Of a DNA stretch of 64,000 nt, positions 17,287 through 24,531 are shown piece after piece. A program made the translations under genes and the position numbers. Positions within the stretch are counted from its first letter, which is position 1. Every line of letters starts with the position of its first letter. The stretch covers positions 62,001-126,000 of the forward strand of contig JAENWT010000002.1 of assembly GCA_016650125.1 (NCBI GenBank). Reading direction: 5' to 3'. The notes under the pieces were generated by a model. It was not told where the DNA came from and did not search any database. It saw nothing but the letters and a program-made list of their open reading frames with translations. The DNA is from Thermoleophilia bacterium (GTDB taxonomy: Bacteria; Actinomycetota; Thermoleophilia; Solirubrobacterales; 70-9).

Positions 17287-19218
17287 ATGAGGGGAATTTC
17301 ACTTCTCGGTTCACTGGCGATCGCTGCGTTACTGCTGTTCCTCGCTCCCGCAGCGCATGCCTTGCAGGCAGAGGTGGGTTCGAAGAAGACCCTCGCCGAC
17401 GGCGTCACCCAGCAGATCACCTACGAGATCCCCCTCAAGACTGTGACGTCGGGGCAGAACAAGATCCGGAACAAGCTGGTTTCCAACGACTCCGAAAAGC
17501 CAACGGTGGATGGCTGGATCACTAGCTTCAAGCCGAACCTCATCTACTCGAAAAACGGCCAGCTGAACGCCGGCCAGATCCCCAGCTCGAGCAAAGTCAT
17601 GTTCCACCATGGTGTTTTCATCAACATTTCAAGCGGCGGGCCGTTCTTCGCGACCGGTGAAGAGAAGACGCAGATGCTCCTGCCCGACGGTTACGGCTAC
17701 CGCTACAGGGCGAGCGACATCTGGTACCTCAACGAGATGATCCACAACCTGACGCCGGCCGTGATGGAACTCACTGCCACCTACACCATCGAATTCATCC
17801 CGGACACCGCTCCGGAGGCTGCCGCGATCAAGCCTGCCGAACCGATCTGGATGGATGTCGAAAACGGCCAGAACGGCGGTTACCCGGTCTTCGATGTGTT
17901 GCGTGATTCCGGCGGAGCCGATGGCGAATTCTCGTACCCGCAGGACGATCCGGATGCCTACCCGCCCGGGGTTCACCTGAACGAGTGGAAGGCCGGCCAG
18001 GACGGCGTGCTTCTCGGGACGACCGGCCACGTCCACACCGGTGGACTCTCGACCGAACTCTTCATGAAGCGTCCCGGCGCCGGCTACACCGGTTCCACCT
18101 GTGACCAGCCGGTCGATCGCGACGCCGAGTACGCCAGCCTCACCACGGTGATTGAGAAGACCACCGGGAACCAGGCGAAGATCAAGGCGCTGCTCAAGAC
18201 GAAGGCAATCAAAAAGCTGAAGAAGTCGATGAAGCCCGGCAAGATGAAGAAGCTCCGGAAGTCGATGGCCCCGCGCAAGTTCAAGAAGATGAAGCGCCGG
18301 AAGACGAAGCGCCTCAAACGTCTGAAGAAGGTCAATTCGGCCAAATTGGCGCAGCTTCGTCAAGTGAGCAAGCGCAGGCAGGACGCGATCTCTGACAAGA
18401 CCGAGGTCGAAGCCAAGGCTGACGCCGAGCAGAAGGCATACGACGATTGCACCGCAACGATCCCCACGGTCGAAGGCAACCGGGTCCGCCTGTTCGAATC
18501 CACCGCCCATTACTTCGAGCCGGCCGGTCCGGTGTCCTGGGACATGGCGATGGTCAGCACCAAGGACGACTGGCGGGTGCAGGTCAAGCAGGGCGACACG
18601 CTGGAGATCCAGACCACCTACGAGACGGAGATCGGCTCGTGGTACGAGTCGATGGGCATCAACGTCGTCTTCTGGGCACCGGGTGAAGAAAACGGCCGCG
18701 ATCCTTACAAGACGAAGGTCGACACGCCCGGAGTGCTCAACCACGGCCATTACCCGGAGAACGACGACCACGGCGGAGAATTGCCGGTCGTCGGCCAGGA
18801 TCCGACGACCCGGCCGGACGGCCTGATGTCGGGCGGACCCTTTGACATTGGCGGCTACAGCTACGAAGCCGGCAACTTCCGTCTGCCGGGCACTGCCGGC
18901 AATCCTCCGGTCGTCGAGCAGGGCGATTCGTTCACCTTCCAGCTGACCGCGGCTGACGCGAACCAGGAAATCTGGCACTCGCTGACCTCCTGCAAGGTGC
19001 CCTGTAACAAGTCGACCGGCATCGCCTACCCGCTGCCGGACGGTGAGTTCCAGTTCGACTCCGGCCAGCTAGGCAACCTGAACGGCAACGCCGCTCCGCC
19101 GACCGTGGGCCGGACCACGTGGTCAACCCCGGCGAACCTGCCGGTCGGCACGCACACCTTCTTCTGCCGCATCCATCCGTTGATGCGTGGCGCTTTTCGA
19201 GTCAAACCCAAAAGCTGA
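17287..19218 (+). CDS. DBH/PHM-like dicopper monooxygenase fused to cupredoxin, copy 2
   Basis: A 643-residue tandem paralogue of the previous gene, 16 nt downstream with AGGAAGGG before the ATG. The same order is present: signal peptide (LLLFLAPAAHA), His107/His108 (VMFHHGVF), His153 (MIHNLTP), His248/His250 (GHVHTGG), a longer lysine-rich insert (~residues 270-385) between cysteines, Met456 (WYESMG), and the cupredoxin His564, Cys627, His630, Met633. The N-terminal two thirds have diverged from copy 1, yet the last 58 residues are identical. That suggests gene conversion or selection on the blue-copper domain. Expected outside the cytoplasmic membrane. No membrane anchor besides the signal is seen. 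Confidence 0.7.
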   Translation: MRGISLLGSLAIAALLLFLAPAAHALQAEVGSKKTLADGVTQQITYEIPLKTVTSGQNKIRNKLVSNDSEKPTVDGWITSFKPNLIYSKNGQLNAGQIPSSSKVMFHHGVFINISSGGPFFATGEEKTQMLLPDGYGYRYRASDIWYLNEMIHNLTPAVMELTATYTIEFIPDTAPEAAAIKPAEPIWMDVENGQNGGYPVFDVLRDSGGADGEFSYPQDDPDAYPPGVHLNEWKAGQDGVLLGTTGHVHTGGLSTELFMKRPGAGYTGSTCDQPVDRDAEYASLTTVIEKTTGNQAKIKALLKTKAIKKLKKSMKPGKMKKLRKSMAPRKFKKMKRRKTKRLKRLKKVNSAKLAQLRQVSKRRQDAISDKTEVEAKADAEQKAYDDCTATIPTVEGNRVRLFESTAHYFEPAGPVSWDMAMVSTKDDWRVQVKQGDTLEIQTTYETEIGSWYESMGINVVFWAPGEENGRDPYKTKVDTPGVLNHGHYPENDDHGGELPVVGQDPTTRPDGLMSGGPFDIGGYSYEAGNFRLPGTAGNPPVVEQGDSFTFQLTAADANQEIWHSLTSCKVPCNKSTGIAYPLPDGEFQFDSGQLGNLNGNAAPPTVGRTTWSTPANLPVGTHTFFCRIHPLMRGAFRVKPKS

Positions 19219-19237
19219 GCCACCGTTGGCTCAGCTT
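19212..19237 (+). terminator. Hairpin at end of copper-protein genes
   Basis: A perfect 11-bp stem AAGCTGAGCCA / TGGCTCAGCTT with a 4-nt loop overlaps the stop codon at 19216-19218. There is no T-run, and the next gene's ribosome site (GAGGAG) starts 4 nt later, so it may attenuate or stabilise rather than end transcription. Confidence 0.5.
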
Positions 19238-19252
19238 CAACGAGGAGAACTC

Positions 19253-19573
19253 ATGAGTGAAGTCGTCGTACTGGCCATTTTCACCGCAAAAGAGGGCAAG
19301 GTCGAAGAAGTGATCGAGCGGTTCTCGCCGGTCATCGAACAGACCCATGGCGAGGCCGGCTGTCTCGCCTACGCGCTGCACCGGGACGTGAACGATCCGA
19401 ACACGCTGGCGCTGGTCGAACGGTGGAAGTCGCAGGAGGACCTGAACGCCCACTTCGGGATGCCGTATATGGCCGAGGTCGGGAACATCGCATCGGAACT
19501 GCTGGTCGAACCGCCGCGCATCGTCTTCAGCACCCCGGAGCCAGTCGGCGATCCGGCCAAGAGCACGCTCTAG
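19253..19573 (+). CDS. Antibiotic biosynthesis monooxygenase (ABM) domain protein
   Basis: A 106-residue dimeric ferredoxin-like (ABM/YgiN-type) protein: VVVLAIFTAKEGKVEEVIE at the start, GCLAYALHRDVNDP in the middle, and WKSQEDLNAHFGMPYM toward the end. Members act as cofactor-free quinol or polyketide monooxygenases or as small stress proteins. The start at 19253 is fixed by GAGGAG 5 nt upstream; a longer frame from 19187 would overlap the preceding gene. It lies 34 nt after the second copper protein, so it may belong to the same transcript through the hairpin. Cytoplasmic, as no signal is visible. Confidence 0.85.
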   Translation: MSEVVVLAIFTAKEGKVEEVIERFSPVIEQTHGEAGCLAYALHRDVNDPNTLALVERWKSQEDLNAHFGMPYMAEVGNIASELLVEPPRIVFSTPEPVGDPAKSTL

Positions 19574-19664
19574 GCGTCTGCCGGCCGGACCGGGGCTGAA
19601 CCGATCGGCCTCCGCGACCGTAGGTTCATCAGATGATTAGTTTCCTCTGCCACGGTGAGGTCTT

Positions 19665-21425
19665 ATGGCCCTGCTGATTCTTTTCGGATTCATCGCGGGC
19701 GCGGCCACCGCCGTGTCGCCCTGCGTACTGCCCGTGCTGCCGGTGGCCCTGTCGGCCGGAGCGACCGGTGGCCATCGCCGCCCGATCGGAATCGTCGCTG
19801 GGCTGACCGTCTCGTTCACCTTCGCCATCGTCGCGCTCGTCTACGTGATCGATGCGCTCGGGCTGCCCGACGACCTGCTGCGCAACCTGGCGATCGTCGT
19901 GCTGCTGCTTTTCGGCGTGACCCTCCTGGTGCCGGCGCTGTCGACCCGCTTCGAGGGTTACCTCAGCCGGCTGACCAGCCGGTTCCAGCCGAAGTCGGGT
20001 ACCGGCGACGGGTTCTGGTCCGGCGTTCTGGTCGGGGCCAGTCTGGGTCTCGTCTATGCGCCGTGCGCCGGGCCGATCCTTGCCGGGGTCATCACCGTCT
20101 CGGCCTCGCAACCCTTCACCGCCGGGCGCCTTGCGGTCGCGCTCAGTTACGGCCTCGGATCAGCCGTGGTCCTCTACCTGCTGATGATCGGTGGCCGTCG
20201 CCTGATCGGGCCGCTCAGCAAACGGGTGCCGAAGCTGCAGGCGGGGATGGGCGCGATCATGATCGTCGTCGCGATGTTGATGCTCGGGCAGTACGACCTG
20301 AAGTTCCAGAACCGGATCGCCGATGATCTGCCCGCTTTCCTGGTCAACCCGACGAAGAGCCTCGAGGACAGCGATTCCGCCCGGGATGCCCTGGTCGACA
20401 TCCGCGATGTCAACCACAGCAAGGCGGCGCAGCAACTGGCGAACGGTGTGGCCGCGGCCCGGGAAGAGTCGACGCCACCGAAGGCGGACCTGCCGGTGCT
20501 CGGCACCGCTCCGGAGTTCGCCGGCAACCAGCGGTGGTTCAACACCCCCGGGGACAATCCGCTCACCCTCGCTTCGCTGAAGGGACGGGTGGTCCTGGTC
20601 GACTTCTGGACCTACAGCTGTGTGAACTGTATCCGCACCCAGCCGTATCTCAAGGCATGGGACGAGCGGTACCGCGACAAGGGCCTGACCATCGTCGGCG
20701 TCCACACGCCCGAGTTCCCCTTCGAAAAGGACGCCGGCAACGTGCAGGACGCGATCGACCGCGCCGGCTTGAAGTATCCGGTCGCCCAGGACAATGACTT
20801 CGTCACCTGGGACGCCTACGCCAACCAGTACTGGCCCGCCGAGTACTTCATCGACGCCGAGGGCAAGGTCCGTTTCGCCCATTTCGGCGAAGGCGACTAC
20901 GACGAAAAAGAGGACGTGATCCGGGAGCTCCTGGCCGAAGCCGGCCGCGATCCCGGCGCCGGAATGTCGGGGGCGAAAGGGGAGACCGCCTCGTCCGGTC
21001 TGACCACGCCCGAGAGCTACCTCGGGTCGGCCCGGGCCCAGAACTTCCGGAACGGAATCATCCTCGACGGCGTCCACGACTTCGGCGCGCTGAAGGAGCC
21101 GGAACAGGACGGGCTCTCCTATGGCGGCAAGTGGCGCGTCTCACCCGACTACGCAACATCCGACGGCGGTCAGCTCGAGCTCAAGTTCGGCGCGAAGAAG
21201 GTCTATCTCGTGCTCGGCTCGCCCGGGACTCCGCGAACCGTCGGGGTCGAGCTCGACGGCAAGCCGATTGATCCGGGTGTCGCCGGCAAGGACGTGAAGG
21301 GCGGGGTGGTGACGGTCGACGGCGAACGCCTCTACGAGCTGATCGACCTGCCGGAGGCCGGCGATCACACGCTGACCCTCTCGCCCGAGTCGGGTATCGA
21401 GGGTTACGCCTTCACCTTCGGCTGA
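19665..21425 (+). CDS. dipZ: DipZ: CcdA-type membrane domain plus thioredoxin
   Basis: A 586-residue thiol-disulfide protein. Residues 1-220 are a CcdA/DsbD-like six-helix transporter with the paired cysteines in VSPCVLPVLPVA and YAPCAGPIL. A linker leads to a thioredoxin-like domain (~280-430) with the active site YSCVNCIRTQPYLKAW. The last ~130 residues are a beta-rich domain (YGGKWRVSPDYA) as in mycobacterial DipZ. It should carry electrons from cytoplasmic thioredoxin to extracytoplasmic thiols. Inference: its position just after the copper proteins suggests a role in their disulfides or in keeping the cupredoxin cysteine reduced for metallation. Confidence 0.92.
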   Translation: MALLILFGFIAGAATAVSPCVLPVLPVALSAGATGGHRRPIGIVAGLTVSFTFAIVALVYVIDALGLPDDLLRNLAIVVLLLFGVTLLVPALSTRFEGYLSRLTSRFQPKSGTGDGFWSGVLVGASLGLVYAPCAGPILAGVITVSASQPFTAGRLAVALSYGLGSAVVLYLLMIGGRRLIGPLSKRVPKLQAGMGAIMIVVAMLMLGQYDLKFQNRIADDLPAFLVNPTKSLEDSDSARDALVDIRDVNHSKAAQQLANGVAAAREESTPPKADLPVLGTAPEFAGNQRWFNTPGDNPLTLASLKGRVVLVDFWTYSCVNCIRTQPYLKAWDERYRDKGLTIVGVHTPEFPFEKDAGNVQDAIDRAGLKYPVAQDNDFVTWDAYANQYWPAEYFIDAEGKVRFAHFGEGDYDEKEDVIRELLAEAGRDPGAGMSGAKGETASSGLTTPESYLGSARAQNFRNGIILDGVHDFGALKEPEQDGLSYGGKWRVSPDYATSDGGQLELKFGAKKVYLVLGSPGTPRTVGVELDGKPIDPGVAGKDVKGGVVTVDGERLYELIDLPEAGDHTLTLSPESGIEGYAFTFG

Positions 21426-21437
21426 GACTCCATTCGG

Positions 21438-21495
21438 CATCCAAGTCGCTTCGCTCAGCAGGATGAAATGTCGGTTTCGCTGTGCGACTTGGATG
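21438..21495. repeat. Inverted repeat between convergent genes
   Basis: Perfect 12-nt arms CATCCAAGTCGC (21438-21449) and GCGACTTGGATG (21484-21495) with a 34-nt spacer. It lies between the convergent dipZ and the reductase-like gene ending at 21507. Possibly a bidirectional terminator or a single member of a palindromic repeat family. Confidence 0.6.
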
Positions 21496-21506
21496 TAGGC
21501 GACCTG

Positions 21507-22649
21507 TTAGCCCGGGGTGAGGCGGCCGGTCTCTTCGGGCAGTGGTTCCACCGACCATTCGACTTCGAACCCGTCGAGGTCCGCGAGGAAGCTCTCGGCT
21601 TCGAAGGCCTGGGCCGGGGCGAGCCCGCCGGTGCCACGCAGACCACCCGAGACGGCGAGGGTCGCGCCTTTGACCAGAAGGGCCGCGGTCAGGCCGTAGA
21701 CGTCCTTGCCGCTGATCGTGCCGCGGCGAACCCGGTCCCCCGCGATGGCTTCACAGTCGATGGTCCAGGCGGAATTCGCCCGGGCCTCGGCTTCGGCGCC
21801 TTCGGGCAGCCGGTTGACCACTTTGCTCGCCAGGGCCTTGAAAGGGGTGCGCATGGCGAGGCTGGCCGGGCGCATGATCAGAGGCGCGACCCGCGCCAGC
21901 GGACCGGGCACCATTGAGCTGGCACTCAGCATGGTCTCGACCCGTTTCGTCTCGACGTGGCGCGGCACGGTCACGTGCTCGCCGGCCGGGTATCGCGCCA
22001 TCGCCTGAACACCCAGCTGGCCGCCGAAGTCGAACTTGCCGCGGCTGATCGATTGCTCGGCCGGTCGCAGGCCACCGCCGCGCCACTCGAGGTCAGCGCC
22101 TTTCATCATGTCCAGGGCGGAGAGCATTGTGCCGCGGGTCGGCTGCATCTTCACGGCGTAGGCGAGCCGGACCGTGTCGAGGTCGCCCATCCCGAGGGCG
22201 GTGAGGGCGGCGATCATGTCGCCCGGCACGTAATCGAAGCCCATCGCAGGAACCACGGCGCTGCCGTTCTTCGCCGCGATCGGACCGTACTTGTCGAGTC
22301 CAAGCTGGATGAACGGTTGTTCACCGGTGGTGTCGAGATAGTGGGTGCCGGCAGCGGCTGCGGCGGCGAGGACGGGCTCGCCGTGAAGGTAGAACGGGCC
22401 GGCGCAGGCGATAACTGCGCCGCAGTCCCCGAACAGGTCCCGCAGGCCCTTGCTGTCCGTGTTCGGGATCGCGTGGAGCGGCACGTCGATTCCGAGGTCG
22501 GCCGCCACGGCTTCCAGTTTCGCCTGGTTGCGGCCGGCCAGGACGAAATCGAGGTCGGTCTTCGCCAGCTCGGCAGCGATCAGTTTGCCGGTGTAACCGG
22601 TGGTCCCATAGACGGCGATCGGCGCTCGTGATTCCTCGTTGAAGCTCAT
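21507..22649 (-). CDS. Saccharopine dehydrogenase-like NAD(P)-binding protein
   Basis: A 380-residue protein with an N-terminal Rossmann domain (IAVYGTTGYTGKLIAAEL) of the saccharopine dehydrogenase/trans-acting enoyl reductase family. Members in actinobacteria reduce lipid-linked enoyl groups or are uncharacterised reductases. The segment GAVIACAGPFYLHGEPVLAAA near residue 75 is characteristic. The start MSFNEESRAP at 22649 is chosen because it sits shortly before the nucleotide fold; the open frame continues 17 codons further with no homology-like sequence. The substrate is not predictable. It is convergent with dipZ, and upstream lies the tandem palindromic repeat array. Confidence 0.82.
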   Translation of the reverse strand: MSFNEESRAPIAVYGTTGYTGKLIAAELAKTDLDFVLAGRNQAKLEAVAADLGIDVPLHAIPNTDSKGLRDLFGDCGAVIACAGPFYLHGEPVLAAAAAAGTHYLDTTGEQPFIQLGLDKYGPIAAKNGSAVVPAMGFDYVPGDMIAALTALGMGDLDTVRLAYAVKMQPTRGTMLSALDMMKGADLEWRGGGLRPAEQSISRGKFDFGGQLGVQAMARYPAGEHVTVPRHVETKRVETMLSASSMVPGPLARVAPLIMRPASLAMRTPFKALASKVVNRLPEGAEAEARANSAWTIDCEAIAGDRVRRGTISGKDVYGLTAALLVKGATLAVSGGLRGTGGLAPAQAFEAESFLADLDGFEVEWSVEPLPEETGRLTPG

Positions 22650-22683
22650 GGCCACGAGTCTGACAGCTGACCCAAAAAAGCAC

Positions 22684-22849
22684 TTTGGCAACGGTTTCAC
22701 AGACCCGGTACGGGAAACCGTTGCCGAAACGCTATGACGAAGCTCTCTGGCCGCGGTTTCCCATCCATGTCACGGGAAACCGTTGCCAGAAGGTTGTGAC
22801 GAAGCTCTGGCCGCGGTTTCCCATCCATGTCACGGGAAACCGTTGCCAG
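22684..22849. repeat. Three tandem REP-like palindromes (family A)
   Basis: Three hairpin units stand in tandem with arms of the type CTGGCCGCGGTTTCCC and GGGAAACCGTTGCCAG (arms 22684-22698/22714-22729, 22747-22762/22774-22789, 22807-22822/22834-22849). The second and third are exact 60-bp direct repeats over at least 43 bp. The same family returns at 53775-53888. The array fills the space between a divergent reductase gene and the enoyl-CoA hydratase. Confidence 0.88.
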
Positions 22850-22872
22850 AGAGGTTCGTTACGGTGTTTCGC

Positions 22873-23766
22873 ATGGACTACGAAACCATCCTCTATTCGG
22901 TCAAGGATCAGGTCGCGACGATTTCACTCAACCGGCCGGAGCGGCTGAACACGATCGTGCCGCCGATGCCCGACGAGGTCCAGGCCGCGGTCGCGGCGGC
23001 GACTGGGGACAGCGAGGTCAAGGTGATCGTGGTGCGCGGCATCGGGCGGGCTTTCTGCGCGGGTTACGACTTCGGTGGCGGGTTCAGGCATTGGGGCGAG
23101 GCCATGGAGACCGACGGCAAATGGGATCCGGGCAAGGACTTTGCGATGGCGACCGATCCGCAGATGGCCCCGACCCAGAAATTCATGAGCGTCTGGCGCA
23201 GCTCGAAGCCGGTGATCGCACAGATCCACGGTTACTGCATCGGCGGCGGCAGTGATTTCGCGCTCTGCGCCGATCTGGTCGTGGCGAGCGAAGACGCCGT
23301 GATCGGCACCCCGTACAGCCGGATGTGGGGCTCGTACCTCTCCGGCATGTGGCTCTATCGCCTCGGCATGAGCAAGGCGAAGCTGCACGCGCTCACCGGC
23401 CGCCCGTTCACCGGCCGGCAGGCGGCGGACGTCGAGCTGATCAACGAGGCGGTGCCTTTCGCCGACCTGGAGGCGACCGTCGCGGCTCTGGCGGCCGACC
23501 TCTGCCGGATCCCGTCGTCGCAGCTCGCGGCGATGAAGTTGATCGTGAACCAGGCTTACGAGAACCAGGGGCTGGCCTCGACCCAGACCCTCGGACCGAT
23601 CCTCGACGGCCTGATGCGAAACACGCCGGAAGCTCTCGAGTTCATCGAAAAGGCCGAGAGCGAGGGTGTCGGCGCGGTGGTCGAGGCCCGCGACGGCGAG
23701 TTCGGCGATTACAGCCAGGCCCCACCGGACATGCGGCCGGACCCAGCCAACGTGATCAACCCCTGA
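22873..23766 (+). CDS. Enoyl-CoA hydratase/isomerase family protein
   Basis: A 297-residue crotonase-fold protein. The N-terminal VATISLNRPERLNTI, the oxyanion-hole segments GIGRAFCAGYDFGGG near residue 57 and GYCIGGGSDFALCADLVVA near 120, and the C-terminal trimerisation helices are present. The acidic catalytic pair of true hydratases is not obvious: the second loop reads IGTPYSRMWGSY, so an isomerase or other crotonase activity is possible. Length is slightly above the usual 260 because of an insert at about 75-95 (HWGEAMETDGKWDPG). Start MDYETILYS at 22873; no clear ribosome site, with the palindromic array directly upstream. Confidence 0.88.
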   Translation: MDYETILYSVKDQVATISLNRPERLNTIVPPMPDEVQAAVAAATGDSEVKVIVVRGIGRAFCAGYDFGGGFRHWGEAMETDGKWDPGKDFAMATDPQMAPTQKFMSVWRSSKPVIAQIHGYCIGGGSDFALCADLVVASEDAVIGTPYSRMWGSYLSGMWLYRLGMSKAKLHALTGRPFTGRQAADVELINEAVPFADLEATVAALAADLCRIPSSQLAAMKLIVNQAYENQGLASTQTLGPILDGLMRNTPEALEFIEKAESEGVGAVVEARDGEFGDYSQAPPDMRPDPANVINP

Positions 23767-23774
23767 ACGGAGTG

Positions 23775-23821
23775 GACTGGCAGTGAAATAGATCGCTGAG
23801 CGAGCTATTTCACTGCCAGTC
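23775..23821. repeat. Palindrome, family B copy 1
   Basis: Perfect 17-nt arms GACTGGCAGTGAAATAG and CTATTTCACTGCCAGTC around a 13-nt loop, 8 nt after the enoyl-CoA hydratase stop. A related element lies at 57501-57545. It may terminate transcription, although the tract after it (CTGTTTGGG) is only weakly T-rich. Confidence 0.85.
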
Positions 23822-23859
23822 CTGTTTGGGCTGCCACCGGGTCGGAGTAGGATTGGCCA

Positions 23860-24108
23860 ATGACCGAGCAGGAAGCGAAAGAGCGCTGTGCCAGGCTCAC
23901 GGCCGAGAGTCCCGAACGGGTCACCCACAGCTGGCTGCCCCGGCAAGGTGCCGAAGGCGAGTGGACGATCGTCAAGCTCGCGGTGCCGTCGCCGGCCACG
24001 GGGGACACGGTGACCACCAGCGCCAGCACCGAGCAGACGATCAAGGACGACCCCCGCTCCATATACGAGAAGAACGTGCCGCCGAACGGTGCGGCCTTCG
24101 GGGCCTGA
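23860..24108 (+). CDS. Small hypothetical protein
   Basis: An 82-residue soluble protein with no recognised domain. Its middle (EWTIVKLAVPSP) suggests beta strands, and it ends in a low-complexity tail (DDPRSIYEKNVPPNG). Codon use fits the genome, with G/C in third positions throughout, so it is probably a real gene. The start at 23860 lacks a strong ribosome site. The frame continues past the TGA at 24106 into the LtrA-like remnant, which is probably coincidence. Confidence 0.55.
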   Translation: MTEQEAKERCARLTAESPERVTHSWLPRQGAEGEWTIVKLAVPSPATGDTVTTSASTEQTIKDDPRSIYEKNVPPNGAAFGA

Positions 24109-24507
24109 AGCACCGCTGAGTATTCTTCCGGCGCCGCGGCAAGCCGCCTGAGCCGCGGATCGGCGAGAATCGTCGTGCTGGTCGTCTGGTGGGCCTGGCA
24201 GTTCACGACCTGGGCCACGGACGAGCTCGATCCCGACGCCATCCCGATCCGGCTGCTGCTGATCGCCGTGATCGCGGGGCCGGTGCTCTACCTGCTCTCG
24301 TTCGTGCCGATTCGCTGGCGCATGACTGGCGGCCTGCCGGTGAAACGCGTCGCCGGCGCGGCGGGCTGCATCGCCGTCGGCCTGATTGCCGCTGCCACCC
24401 ACATGTCCGCCCTTCTGGTCGGGGTACTGCTGGTGGCCATTCTGATCGCAGTGATCGTCTGGGAGACGATGTCGCCGAGCCGTCCCCCAGACAGCGCTGC
24501 TGCCTGA
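24109..24507 (+). pseudogene. LtrA-family membrane protein with internal deletion
   Basis: The open stretch has GTG 24175 as its first reasonable start and encodes 110 residues. The first part (VVWWAWQFTTWATDELDPD) matches the early region of low-temperature-requirement protein A (LtrA), where WWAW-TTW-DP is diagnostic. The second part (GPVLYLLSFVPIRWR, then ending AVIVWETM) matches the last helices of the same family. Full-length LtrA proteins have about 380 residues, so the N-terminal ~60 and some 200 middle residues are missing. The two ends are joined in frame. It could still be translated as a four-helix protein but should not be functional LtrA. Confidence 0.6.
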
Positions 24508-24531
24508 GGGCCGTTCGGGACGAGACCCGTA

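Noticed and set aside
19212-19237. Definite Rho-independent terminator
   Set aside because: The hairpin overlaps the stop codon and lacks a T-run, and a ribosome site follows at once, so I list it only as a terminator-like hairpin.
22684-22849. CRISPR array
   Set aside because: The repeated units are palindromes with identical intervening sequence rather than unique spacers, only three copies exist, and no cas genes are near.
24106-24180. Programmed stop readthrough from the 82-residue protein into the LtrA-like frame
   Set aside because: The two are in the same frame across a TGA, but there is no readthrough context and the first protein is hydrophilic and unrelated to LtrA.
22924-24402. 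492-codon minus-strand open frame opposite the enoyl-CoA hydratase
   Set aside because: It spans several unrelated genes on the other strand and has no protein-like motifs.
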